Assembly (NCBI GenBank): GCA_025358085.1
Contig: JANYKT010000168.1
Location: 1 to 42,199 of the forward strand
Length of the DNA: 42,199 nt
Source: Deltaproteobacteria bacterium
GTDB lineage: Bacteria > Myxococcota > Myxococcia > Myxococcales > 40CM-4-68-19
Direction of reading: 5' to 3'
A program made the translations under genes and the position numbers. Of the stretch, positions 35,479 to 42,199 are shown in pieces. The notes beneath the pieces are model-generated. The model ran no database searches, was not told where the DNA came from, and saw only the letters and a program-made list of their open reading frames with translations. Position 1 is the first letter of the stretch, and every line of letters starts with the position of its first letter.

Positions 35479-35572
35479 TCGAGTCTCAGACACGCAACTC
35501 GCGCTCGTCAACCTTGAGCCGCATCACTTTCATGGTGGTTGGAACTACACCATTCACCCCACGCCGACCTGA
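35479..35572 (+). pseudogene. C-terminal scrap of an ISAzo13-like transposase
   Basis: The frame ending at TGA 35570-35572 reads VSDTQLALVNLEPHHFHGGW then NYTIHP. The ending LxxHxFHxxWNYTI is characteristic of the C-terminus of ISAzo13-type transposases. Only about 30 codons remain, with no terminal repeat recognised. It sits in the gap between the small gene at 34856 and the asparaginase gene. Confidence 0.55.
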
Positions 35573-35600
35573 AAGCGATCGGGTCATTTTGCGGCGGCCC

Positions 35601-36704
35601 CTAACGGTCAAATAGCTTCTGCAGCTCCTGCGCGTTGCTCGTCGATTGCAATGCGAGCATCAGTAAAATCCGCGCCTTCTGCGCCGAGAGGTTGTCGCCG
35701 AAGATGGCACCCGCCTCCTGCAGCGTCTTGCCGCCGCCCTGAAAGCCATAGTTGGGCAATACCCTGCCGTTATAGACGCGAGTCGTAATCACCACCGGAA
35801 TGCCCTTGCCGATGGCTTCTTTGACTGCTTCGAACAGCGCCGGGTTCATGTTGCCCCAGCCCAGCGCCTGGACGACGATGCCCTTCGCACCCGCCTGAAG
35901 TGCGGCCCGGACGAAGGTGCCGTCGGCGCCGCCATACATGGGCACGATATCGACGCGCGGCAGGTGCGGCGCGTCCTTGAGCGCGACGTGCTGGCGGCGC
36001 AGCGGCGCGCGATAGAACACCACGCGGTCATAATCGGCTACGCCCAGGAAGCCGTAGTCACCCGACTTGAAGGTCTCGACGTCGGAGGTGTGCGTCTTGA
36101 CCGCCTCGCGCGCGGCGTTGATTTGATTGTTGAGCACGATCATCGCGCCCATCTTCTTCGCCTGCGGAGAGACGCAGATGCGCGCGGCATTGAGCAGGTT
36201 GCGCGGACCATCGAAGTCTTTCTCGCTGGCATTTCGCTGGGCGCAGATGAGCACCACCGGCTTGTCGCTGTCGAGGGTCAGGTCGATAAACCACGCCGTC
36301 TCCTCGAGCGTGTCGGTGCCATGCGAGACGATCACGCCCGCCACCTCGGGCCGCGCCAGCGTTTCGTTCACCGCCTTCGCGAGCTGCGTCCAGCGGTCGG
36401 GGTCCATGTAATCGGAAGGAACGTTGCTGAGGTTCTGGACCTCGATGCGGGCCACCTTCGAGATCTCGGGCACGGTGGAGATCAGGTCCTCGCCCGAGAT
36501 GGCAGGGACCGGCGCGTGCTTCACCGGATCGATCTTCATCGCGATGGTGCCGCCGGTGGCGATGAGCCGCACGACGGGGAGCGCGGGCTGCTCCGTCGCG
36601 GCGGCGGCAGGCTTCGGTTGCTGGGCCTGCGCGGAGGCGCAGGCGAGGAGCAGCGTGGCGGCGGCGAGGGATGCGCGAATGAGGCTTCGGGGGACAAGCG
36701 GCAT
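35601..36704 (-). CDS. ansB: Type II (periplasmic) L-asparaginase
   Basis: The 367-residue protein has a signal peptide (RSLIRASLAAATLLLACASAQA), then LIATGGTIAMK with the nucleophile Thr53 and SHGTDTLEETAWF with Thr130-Asp131, the two signatures of the asparaginase/glutaminase family. A late conserved segment reads VVQALGWGNMNPALFEAVKEA, and PNYGFQGGGKTLQEAGAIF follows. It hydrolyses periplasmic L-asparagine (and perhaps glutamine) to acid and ammonia. The ATG at 36704 is chosen because the signal peptide starts there; the longer open frame upstream is Arg-rich and not protein-like. It is a single gene with no obvious partner, divergent from the glycosyltransferase. Confidence 0.93.
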   Translation of the reverse strand: MPLVPRSLIRASLAAATLLLACASAQAQQPKPAAAATEQPALPVVRLIATGGTIAMKIDPVKHAPVPAISGEDLISTVPEISKVARIEVQNLSNVPSDYMDPDRWTQLAKAVNETLARPEVAGVIVSHGTDTLEETAWFIDLTLDSDKPVVLICAQRNASEKDFDGPRNLLNAARICVSPQAKKMGAMIVLNNQINAAREAVKTHTSDVETFKSGDYGFLGVADYDRVVFYRAPLRRQHVALKDAPHLPRVDIVPMYGGADGTFVRAALQAGAKGIVVQALGWGNMNPALFEAVKEAIGKGIPVVITTRVYNGRVLPNYGFQGGGKTLQEAGAIFGDNLSAQKARILLMLALQSTSNAQELQKLFDR

Positions 36705-36975
36705 GAGGCGATTGCACTCTCCCTGCGCGCATTTGTCCAGTCCGAGGTGGCGGCTTCGAGGCGGAAGGCGACCTTCGCGCGTCTCCGGAGAACCCTCGAC
36801 GGCGACGGAGACCCCGAGCTTCGCGTCCGCACGCGCGGGGCGGCGCCGCATCCATTCAAGCTGGGCGCGGCCGGCGCCTTCGAACCCCGGGCCACCCCTC
36901 CGCATCGTGGCGCGATGCAGGTCAGCCGCTAAATCAGCGCGTCCAGCGCGCCTACGTGTTTATAGTCCCGCGCTC

Positions 36976-38368
36976 TTGAGCGAACACGACCAGAGTGCCC
37001 TGCGGCGCGACCCGTTCTCCAGCCTGTTGCTGGCGGCGGTGGCGCTGCTGCTGGCGTCGCTCTTCGCGGCGGCCAGTCTCACCGGACCGCTCTCCTGGGC
37101 AGTGGGCCTGATCTACATCTGCTACGACACCTGGCTGCTGGCGACGATGGTGCGCTTAAGCCGCCGCGCCATCCTGCTGCAGCTCTCGGCCAGCCCCGCG
37201 CCGCCCAGCGAGCGAAGGCCCTCGCTGGCGGTGCTGATCGCCGCGCGCAACGAAGCGGCCGCGCTGCCGCTCGCGCTCGACGCGGTGCTTTCCCAGGACG
37301 ACCCTCCCGACCAGCTGATCGTCATCGACGACGGCTCCACCGACGGCACGCTGAAGCTCCTGCGCGAGCGGTACCAGGCGAACCTCCCCGATGGCGGCCG
37401 CGGCGTGGGACGGGGGCCGCGGCTGACGGTGCTGGCGAAGGCGGGCTCGGGCAAGGCGCGCTCGCTCAACGAAGCGCTCACGCTTTGCCATACCGAACTG
37501 GTGGTGACGCTCGACGCCGATACCGTCCTCGACGCGGGCGCGCTCGCCGCCGTGCGCGCGGACTTCGCGCTCGACCCGGAGCTGGCCGCGGGCTGCGGCG
37601 TCCTGCGGCCGGTGGCCCAGCCCGGCCGCGCCGCAAAGGTCTTCGAACTCTACCAGACCTTCGAATACCTCCGCTCGTTCCTGTGGCGCATGGCTTGGTC
37701 GCGCGACGACACGCTGGTATTGGTCTCCGGCGCATTTGCAATCTTCCGCCGCGAGACGCTGCTGGCGGTGGGCGGCTTCGATCCGGCGTCGAACGTCGAG
37801 GATTACGAATTGCTCTTCCGCATGCACCGCCGGAGCTGGGAGGAGCGAGGCCAGCCGCTGCGCGTGCGCGTGGTGGGCGCCGCCCGCGCCACCACCGACG
37901 TTCCCTCGCGCGCCGGCACCTTCCTGCGGCAGCGCACGCGGTGGTTCGCCGGCTTCATCGAGACCATGTTCAAGAACCAGGACATGGGTGGGGCGGCCGA
38001 GATATGGCCGCCTCGGCAGCTTTCACCTGCTGGTCAAGACCATTGATACCCTGTTGCCCGTCTATGGGTTATCGGCGTTCCTGGCGTTGCTGCTGTTGAT
38101 CCTGCGCGGAGCGGGCATCCCCGCGCTGGTGGTCGCCGCGCTGCTGGCCAAGTTCGTCTTCGATTTCTGCTGCCACGTCTATTGCCTTTCATTGCACCAG
38201 CGCTGGCAGCGGCAGCCGCTGACCGGGCGGCTGTTCGGCCACGCGGCGCTGGCCAGCCTCACCGAGCCGTATTTCTTTCAGCTCTTCCGGCAGACAGGCG
38301 CGCTGCTGGGCTGGATCGCGTTCCTGCGCGGCCGGGCCGAATGGGCGCCGCGGAGACCAGCCCAATGA
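36976..38368 (+). pseudogene. Processive family 2 glycosyltransferase with a 1-nt frameshift
   Basis: The gene encodes N-terminal membrane helices (LLLAAVALLLASLFAA), then a GT2 domain with LIAARNEAAALP, IDDGSTDGT, TLDADT (DxD-type), the VEDYEL motif and QRTRW, the Q-x-x-R-W motif of processive polysaccharide synthases. After FKNQDM near 37985 an extra G shifts the frame; the other frame continues YGRLGSFHLLVKTIDTLLPV and C-terminal helices to 38368. Removal of one nucleotide restores about 463 residues. A TTG at 36976 is the likely start; there is no better ATG. The corrected stop overlaps the start of the next gene (ATGA), so they are an operon. A sequencing error in the G-run is possible, so it may be intact in the organism. 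Confidence 0.85.
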
Positions 38369-39546
38369 TCCTCTATCTATTGATCGCAGCGGTCACGTTC
38401 GAGCAGGGCCTGCAGCTCAAGCGGGAGCAGAAGCTGCCGGAGGCCGCGCAGGTCTTCGCCGAGCTGGTGCGCGCGCAGCCGCGCGATGCGGCGGCCGCGG
38501 AGCAGTGGGCCACGGTGTTGGGATGGCTTGGGCGGTTCGATGAATCGATCGCCGCCTGGCGCCACGCGCTGGAGCTCAAGCCCGGTGAGCCCGACTACGC
38601 GGTTGGGCTGGCGCGGGTGCAATACTGGAAGGGCGAATTGCAACCAGCGAGGGAAGGTCTGGAGAAGGCGGTGCAGGCGGCGCCGCGCGACCTCGACGCG
38701 CTCTCGCTGCTGGGCGATGTCTGCACCGCCGCGCACGACCCCGATTGCGCGCATTCGGCATATGAGCGCGCGCATGCCCTCGATCCCGCCAATGCCGATC
38801 TCGCGCGCAAGCTGGCCCGCGCAGGGCCCAGGCAGCTGCACCGCCTCGACGCCGGCGGTACGCTCGATCAATACAATACCGCGCGCGACTTCGAGGGGTC
38901 CTTCTTCGCGCAGGTCAGCGCGCAGCTGGCGGCGGGCTTCGTTCTCTCCGCAGGCTATGAGCAGCTCCGGCAGTTCGGGCAGGTCGATCACCGCGTCAAC
39001 CTCACCGCCTATCTCAATGCGACCGATACCTTGCAATTGAGCGCGCGGGTGGCGGTCAGCCCCGGCGCCAACACCATCGCCAACTGGGACGCGGGCGTGT
39101 CCGCCGAGCAGCGGGTGGCGTCTTTCGCCAGCGCGCTGCTGCTGCTGCGTCACCTGGACTTCAGCGACAACGGCGTCACCATCCTGGGGCCGGGCGTGCG
39201 CTTTCTCTATGGCTCGTTCTCGCTGCTCTTGTCGGGAGGGCCGGTGTTCAGCAGCGTCTTCGACACCCAGGCCTTCGGCCAGGGCCGGCTGGAATGGAAT
39301 GCCACCGACGAGCTATCTTTCTATGGCGGCTATTCGCGCGGCGGCGAGGCCCAGCACGTCGCCGGCGCGGCGCTGCTGCCCCCGGGCGCGCCCACTACCG
39401 AGATCCGCACCACCAGCGACGCCATCTTTGGCGCGCAGTGGCAGTTCGCGCCGTCCTTTGGCGTGCGCCTCGATTACACGCACGAGGTCCGGCAGGCCAC
39501 CTATACGCGCAATAGGCTCGGCAGCGCGTTCAATTACCGATTCTGA
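38365..39546 (+). CDS. YaiO-like outer-membrane beta-barrel with N-terminal TPRs
   Basis: The 393-residue protein starts ILYLLIAAVTFEQGLQLKRE after Met; the first residues are a short signal. TPR-like helical repeats occupy about 15-150 (FAELVRAQPRDAAAAEQWA, ALELKPGEPDYAVGLARVQY). From about 160 alternating amphipathic strands end in an aromatic residue (SAFNYRF), typical of an outer-membrane barrel. YaiO proteins and PgaA-like TPR-barrels export or anchor polysaccharides. The ATG at 38365 overlaps the glycosyltransferase stop by 4 nt. The pair suggests synthesis and export of a surface polysaccharide, with no co-polymerase or modifying enzyme adjacent (inference). Confidence 0.85.
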   Translation: MILYLLIAAVTFEQGLQLKREQKLPEAAQVFAELVRAQPRDAAAAEQWATVLGWLGRFDESIAAWRHALELKPGEPDYAVGLARVQYWKGELQPAREGLEKAVQAAPRDLDALSLLGDVCTAAHDPDCAHSAYERAHALDPANADLARKLARAGPRQLHRLDAGGTLDQYNTARDFEGSFFAQVSAQLAAGFVLSAGYEQLRQFGQVDHRVNLTAYLNATDTLQLSARVAVSPGANTIANWDAGVSAEQRVASFASALLLLRHLDFSDNGVTILGPGVRFLYGSFSLLLSGGPVFSSVFDTQAFGQGRLEWNATDELSFYGGYSRGGEAQHVAGAALLPPGAPTTEIRTTSDAIFGAQWQFAPSFGVRLDYTHEVRQATYTRNRLGSAFNYRF

Positions 39547-40077
39547 CGATGACACTCTGCCGTTAGCGCAACTCAGGAAAGCATCACGGGTTCGTTGGAA
39601 CTCCGCCGGACCGTACACGGGCTGCACAACTAATCTCGGGTTGATTGGTCGTCCTTCACATTGGTCGCCCCGATACCAAGGGAAGAAGTGCATGTGGAGG
39701 TGCGGTAGGGAGTTTCCGTGAATTTCGTAGTTCATCTTCACAGTCTTAAGTAGCGGATGCCACGGCCAGTGAGATCTTCCGCGCGTCACGCATGAATGCC
39801 GAGGCGGAAGCCTCAAGCTTCGCTATTTCGTGGACCTCATCGGACCCACTTGCGGCTTGACCGTCCTATCGCCTCGAGCCCGTGAAATCTGCATTGCAGC
39901 AACCGCATTCCGTAACGTGCCAGAAGCAGCTCGACCGCCTCGACGAGGTTGAAGCGCTCAGTGCTTCTCGCCCAGCTCTCTCCGGCGGCGCGGGCCAAGG
40001 CGCTCCAGAGGCTGGCGTTACTCGCGCTCGCGGCGCATAAGAGTGATCCACGCGCGGTGAGCGGGCGAGGTGGAGCG
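39547..40077. other. Intergenic region with a HIT-protein fragment and unassigned DNA
   Basis: The left half holds the HIT fragment described separately. From about 39800 to 40077 I see no supported gene. One plus-strand frame (AQLSPAARAKALQRLALLAL) is open into the SRPBCC gene but has no good start site upstream of 40078. Confidence 0.4.
39565..39760 (-). pseudogene. Fragment of a HIT-domain hydrolase/transferase gene
   Basis: The minus-strand frame reads KMNYEIHGNSLPHLHMHFFP and then GRPINPRLVVQPVYGPAEFQ. The HxHxH-type motif (HLHMH) of the histidine-triad superfamily is present; the N-terminal half of the about 130-residue domain is missing, and the 3' end runs into sequence antisense to the YaiO-like gene. 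It is a remnant; HIT proteins normally hydrolyse nucleotide conjugates. Confidence 0.55.
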
Positions 40078-40569
40078 ATGAAGTGGTTGTTGATCGGCCT
40101 CGCGGTGCTGGCGGCGCTGATTCTGGTGCTGGTGATCGGCGGGTTGCTCCTGCCGCAGAGCCACGTCGCGTCTCGGACCGCGACGTTCAAGCAGCCGCGC
40201 GCGGTGGTGTGGGCGGCGCTCACCAACTTCACCGCGTTTCCATCGTGGCGGGCAGACGTGACGTCGGTCGAGGTGCTCGGCCCGAAACAGTTCCGCGAGG
40301 TCGGCTCGAACGGTGCGATTCTGATGGACGTCGTCGAGACGACCGAACTGTCGCGCCTGGTGACGCGCATCGCCGATCCGAAGCTGCCCTACGGAGGAAC
40401 ATGGACGTACGAGCTGGCCGACGCCCCGGGAGGCTCGACGCTCACCATCACCGAGCGGGGAGAGGTCTACAACCCGATCTTCCGCTTCCTGTCGAAGTTC
40501 GTCTTCGGCCACACCGCCACGCTGGAGAAGTACCTCGGCGCGCTGAGCAAGAAATTCGGAGAGAGCTGA
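40078..40569 (+). CDS. SRPBCC (START/polyketide cyclase-like) family protein with N-terminal membrane anchor
   Basis: The 163-residue protein has an N-terminal hydrophobic helix (KWLLIGLAVLAALILVLVIG after Met) followed by an SRPBCC helix-grip domain (about 30-160) starting at QSHVASRTATFKQPRAVVWA and ending ATLEKYLGALSKKF. Such domains bind hydrophobic ligands; the ligand is unknown. The ATG at 40078 has GAGGTGGAG upstream. Its TGA overlaps the ATG of the next gene (40567-40571), so the two are translationally coupled. Confidence 0.88.
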   Translation: MKWLLIGLAVLAALILVLVIGGLLLPQSHVASRTATFKQPRAVVWAALTNFTAFPSWRADVTSVEVLGPKQFREVGSNGAILMDVVETTELSRLVTRIADPKLPYGGTWTYELADAPGGSTLTITERGEVYNPIFRFLSKFVFGHTATLEKYLGALSKKFGES

Positions 40570-41177
40570 TGGGCAATGAAGCAGAGTGCTCGGCGCGGTA
40601 CGGCGCGCAGCGCGGCAAGGGTCGAGCGCTGCTGGAGACGAAGGAGCTGATTTTTCGCGGCGACTTCCGCGCGGTGTTTCCCTTCGCCGAGATGAAGGGG
40701 CTGCGCGTCGACGACGGTCGCCTGGCGTTCGAGCACCGGGGCCAACCGGCCGTGCTCGAGCTGGGGCCGCTGGCGGCGAAGTGGGCCGAGAAGATCAAGA
40801 ACCCACGCTCGCGAATCGAGAAGCTGGGCATCAAGCCCGGCCAGCGCGTCGCGGTGGTCGGGGTCGACGATTACGGCCTCCTTTCCGAGCTGGCCGCCCG
40901 CGGCGCTGAGGTCGCCAGCGGCAAGGAGAAAGACTGCGACGCGATCTTTCTCGGCGTCTCCAGCAAGGCGGACCTGAGAAAGATCGCCGCCCTGAAATCG
41001 TCGCTGAAGAAAGACGGAGCGCTCTGGCTGATTCGGCCCAAAGGCGCCAACGCGCCGGTCGGCGAGCTCGAGACGATGGCCGCCGGCAAGAAAGCCGGCC
41101 TCGTCGACATCAAGGTGGTCGCCTTTTCGCAAACCCACTCGGCCGAGAAGTTCGTCATCCTCCTCGCCAATCGGTGA
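40569..41177 (+). CDS. DUF3052-like protein with N-terminal extension
   Basis: The 202-residue protein has an N-terminal part (about 1-85; KGRALLETKELIFRGDFRAV) and a C-terminal DUF3052-type domain with KLGIKPGQRVAVVGVDDYG, a Rossmann-like loop, KDGALWLIRPKG and the ending VVAFSQTHSAEKFVILLANR. The biochemical role of DUF3052 is not established. The start overlaps the SRPBCC stop, so they form an operon whose products may act together. No regulatory site was seen. Confidence 0.8.
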   Translation: MGNEAECSARYGAQRGKGRALLETKELIFRGDFRAVFPFAEMKGLRVDDGRLAFEHRGQPAVLELGPLAAKWAEKIKNPRSRIEKLGIKPGQRVAVVGVDDYGLLSELAARGAEVASGKEKDCDAIFLGVSSKADLRKIAALKSSLKKDGALWLIRPKGANAPVGELETMAAGKKAGLVDIKVVAFSQTHSAEKFVILLANR

Positions 41178-41205
41178 CCGCGGCGCTGAGGCCAGGCGGG
41201 ACAAA

Positions 41206-41280
41206 GGTGTCATCCGGCCGTCGGTGCAGCACATCCTCGACCGGCTCAACTCGAACCCTGTCGATATCGACCTGTTCTAG
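41206..41280 (+). pseudogene. 3' scrap of an M49-like peptidase gene
   Basis: The frame reads GVIRPSVQHILDRLNSNPVD then IDLF and TAG at 41278-41280. It is almost the same as the C-terminal end of the peptidase at 27174-28766 (GVIRPSVQHILDRLKS...). Homology begins abruptly just upstream, about 29 bp after the DUF3052 stop. It is the tail of a second, lost peptidase copy. Confidence 0.75.
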
Positions 41281-41308
41281 CTAGTTTAGTTAAATGGCTC
41301 TACGCGGA

Positions 41309-41461
41309 TCATAGTAAGCCTCCAGAGTCGCTTTTCGGGAGCAGGAGGGCTGCGACGATCTTGAGGCCCAGGTACTGCTCGTCGCGATGGCCGTAGGCGC
41401 GGCGCTGGAGCTCGCGGATCTTGTTGTGCAGGCTCTCGACCATTCCGAGGCTCACCTTTCT
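41309..41461 (-). pseudogene. C-terminal scrap of an ISL3-family transposase
   Basis: The minus-strand frame reads KVSLGMVESLHNKIRELQRR then AYGHRDEQYLGLKI and stops at 41309. The motif with (N/H)NKI...(Q/K)RRAYG(F/H)R...(Y)LxLKI is the hallmark C-terminus of ISL3 transposases. About 50 codons remain. It abuts the leader of the second HNH gene, so IS activity or deletion shaped this junction. Confidence 0.7.
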
Positions 41462-41548
41462 CGCTGGAGAGCAATGGGAGCGATGCCGTCCCGGTCGCGC
41501 TCAATAAGCTGCTCCTTTTCTCGTAGGGCGTACTTAAAGTGCTTATGA

Positions 41549-42199
41549 CCCCGGACATTTATCGTGCTCGTGACATTCTTCTGTTTCTTCTTGACAGGAT
41601 ATCGGGGTCGGTTGAGTTCCATCCACAGATACCGCAAGGAAGGTCAGCTATTGAGTCCGTACCGCCACGCTGCCGCGCCCTGATGCCTGGCCCCTTCGCG
41701 AGCCCGCCTGAAGCGATTGCGACCCTCTGCGGGCGGCTGTGAGAGCCGAAAACGTCAATGCTATGGATTGATACATGATTGACCCACTAAGCAATGAAGA
41801 GCTTCTCGCGGCCATCCGCGCGCTGGTCAAGAGGTCCGGCTGCATCGAGGCCGACTTGCTCGTTCATCTGGGAGAGTTCGACGAGCGCAAGCTGTTTCTC
41901 GCCCAATCCGTTTCTTCGATGTTTTCTTATTGCGTTGACGAGCTCGGTTTCTCCGAAGACGCGACTTATAACCGCATCGTCGTGGCGCGCGCGGGGCGAC
42001 GCTTCCCTGCGCTGATTGAGGCGGTACGCTCAGGGACAATGCATCTGGCGGGCGCACGCCTCCTGGTCCCGCACCTGACCGAGGAAAATCATGGCGACTT
42101 GCTGGCCAGAGCGGCTGGCAAGTCGAAGCGGAAGATCGAAGAGATGATCGCGATGCTTTTTCCCAAGCCTCCAGTTGCCGCGACGATTCGGAAACTTCC
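41549..42199 (+). repeat. Long inverted-repeat arm B (HNH leader plus 5' half)
   Basis: This stretch is homologous, in inverted orientation, to 23975-24635, and continues past the right edge of the window. The leader (about 226 bp) and the coding part are both conserved; left of 41549 the two loci diverge. Confidence 0.85.
41775..42199 (+). CDS. HNH endonuclease family protein, N-terminal part (cut by window edge)
   Basis: The reading frame from the ATG at 41775 is open for 141 codons to the window end. It encodes IDPLSNEELLAAIRALVKRS after Met and continues very close to the complete copy at 23237-24397 (about 18 differences by eye). The HNH nuclease part would lie outside the window. Both copies share an identical TACATGATTGA start region, so the same start is used. 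The function is as for the other copy: a repeated HNH-type protein of unknown role. Confidence 0.85.
   Translation, partial: MIDPLSNEELLAAIRALVKRSGCIEADLLVHLGEFDERKLFLAQSVSSMFSYCVDELGFSEDATYNRIVVARAGRRFPALIEAVRSGTMHLAGARLLVPHLTEENHGDLLARAAGKSKRKIEEMIAMLFPKPPVAATIRKL

Overview
The window looks like a chromosomal segment of a GC-rich member of the Myxococcota (former Deltaproteobacteria), probably an uncultured or soil lineage. The evidence is the high GC content in every frame, the Thr-Pro-Asp-Ala-Gly linkers of the large surface protein at 166-3786, an HNH-endonuclease family with a second copy in the window, a REP-associated (Y1) transposase relic, and dense packing of small operons. This is an inference from style and gene content. 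No rRNA, tRNA or CRISPR array was found.

Region 1 (1-4200) holds a 1,206-residue secreted modular protein (BNR-type propeller, two copies of one beta-sandwich domain, BNR-type propeller) and a broken membrane-protein gene. Region 2 (4201-14784) reads as a stress-tolerance island. It has two UspA proteins; a hemerythrin, APH-fold kinase and APS-kinase-like operon; an AI-2E-type membrane protein; and a translationally coupled operon of a P-type cation ATPase, a second AI-2E-type protein and an FtsH protease. Region 3 (14830-22281) has an aldo/keto reductase, a truncated Y1 transposase, a compact osmoprotectant-type ABC importer in which the binding protein is fused in front of the permease, an MFS transporter, a 66-residue membrane microprotein, and an operon of a B12-binding-type radical SAM enzyme with a stand-alone cyclic-nucleotide-binding protein.

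Region 4 (22282-24979) is decayed: a multiply frameshifted secreted-protein gene next to an HNH endonuclease gene. Region 5 (24980-28766) has a polysaccharide deacetylase, an Hsp70-like ATPase without an evident substrate-binding domain, and a divergent M49-like zinc metallopeptidase. Region 6 (28873-33320) is a wrecked heavy-metal-type efflux operon. The sigma-54 response regulator, the adaptor and the RND pump are all disrupted, by frameshift, nonsense mutation, truncation or internal deletion. Region 7 (33851-39546) has a zinc-less alcohol dehydrogenase-like oxidoreductase, a small conserved-looking protein, a periplasmic L-asparaginase, and a glycosyltransferase 2/YaiO-like outer-membrane pair in which the glycosyltransferase has a 1-nt frameshift. 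Region 8 (39547-42199) has a HIT-protein fragment, an SRPBCC/DUF3052 operon, a 3' scrap of an M49-like gene, an ISL3 transposase scrap, and the 5' part of a second HNH endonuclease gene. This second copy lies in inverted orientation to the copy at 23237-24397, and its non-coding leader is also conserved.

The most notable observations are the HNH gene pair with shared leader, which resembles a repeat-type mobile element; the stress island with its ATPase/AI-2E/FtsH coupling and hemerythrin/kinase operon; the reverse-order binding-protein/permease fusion; and the concerted decay of the efflux operon.
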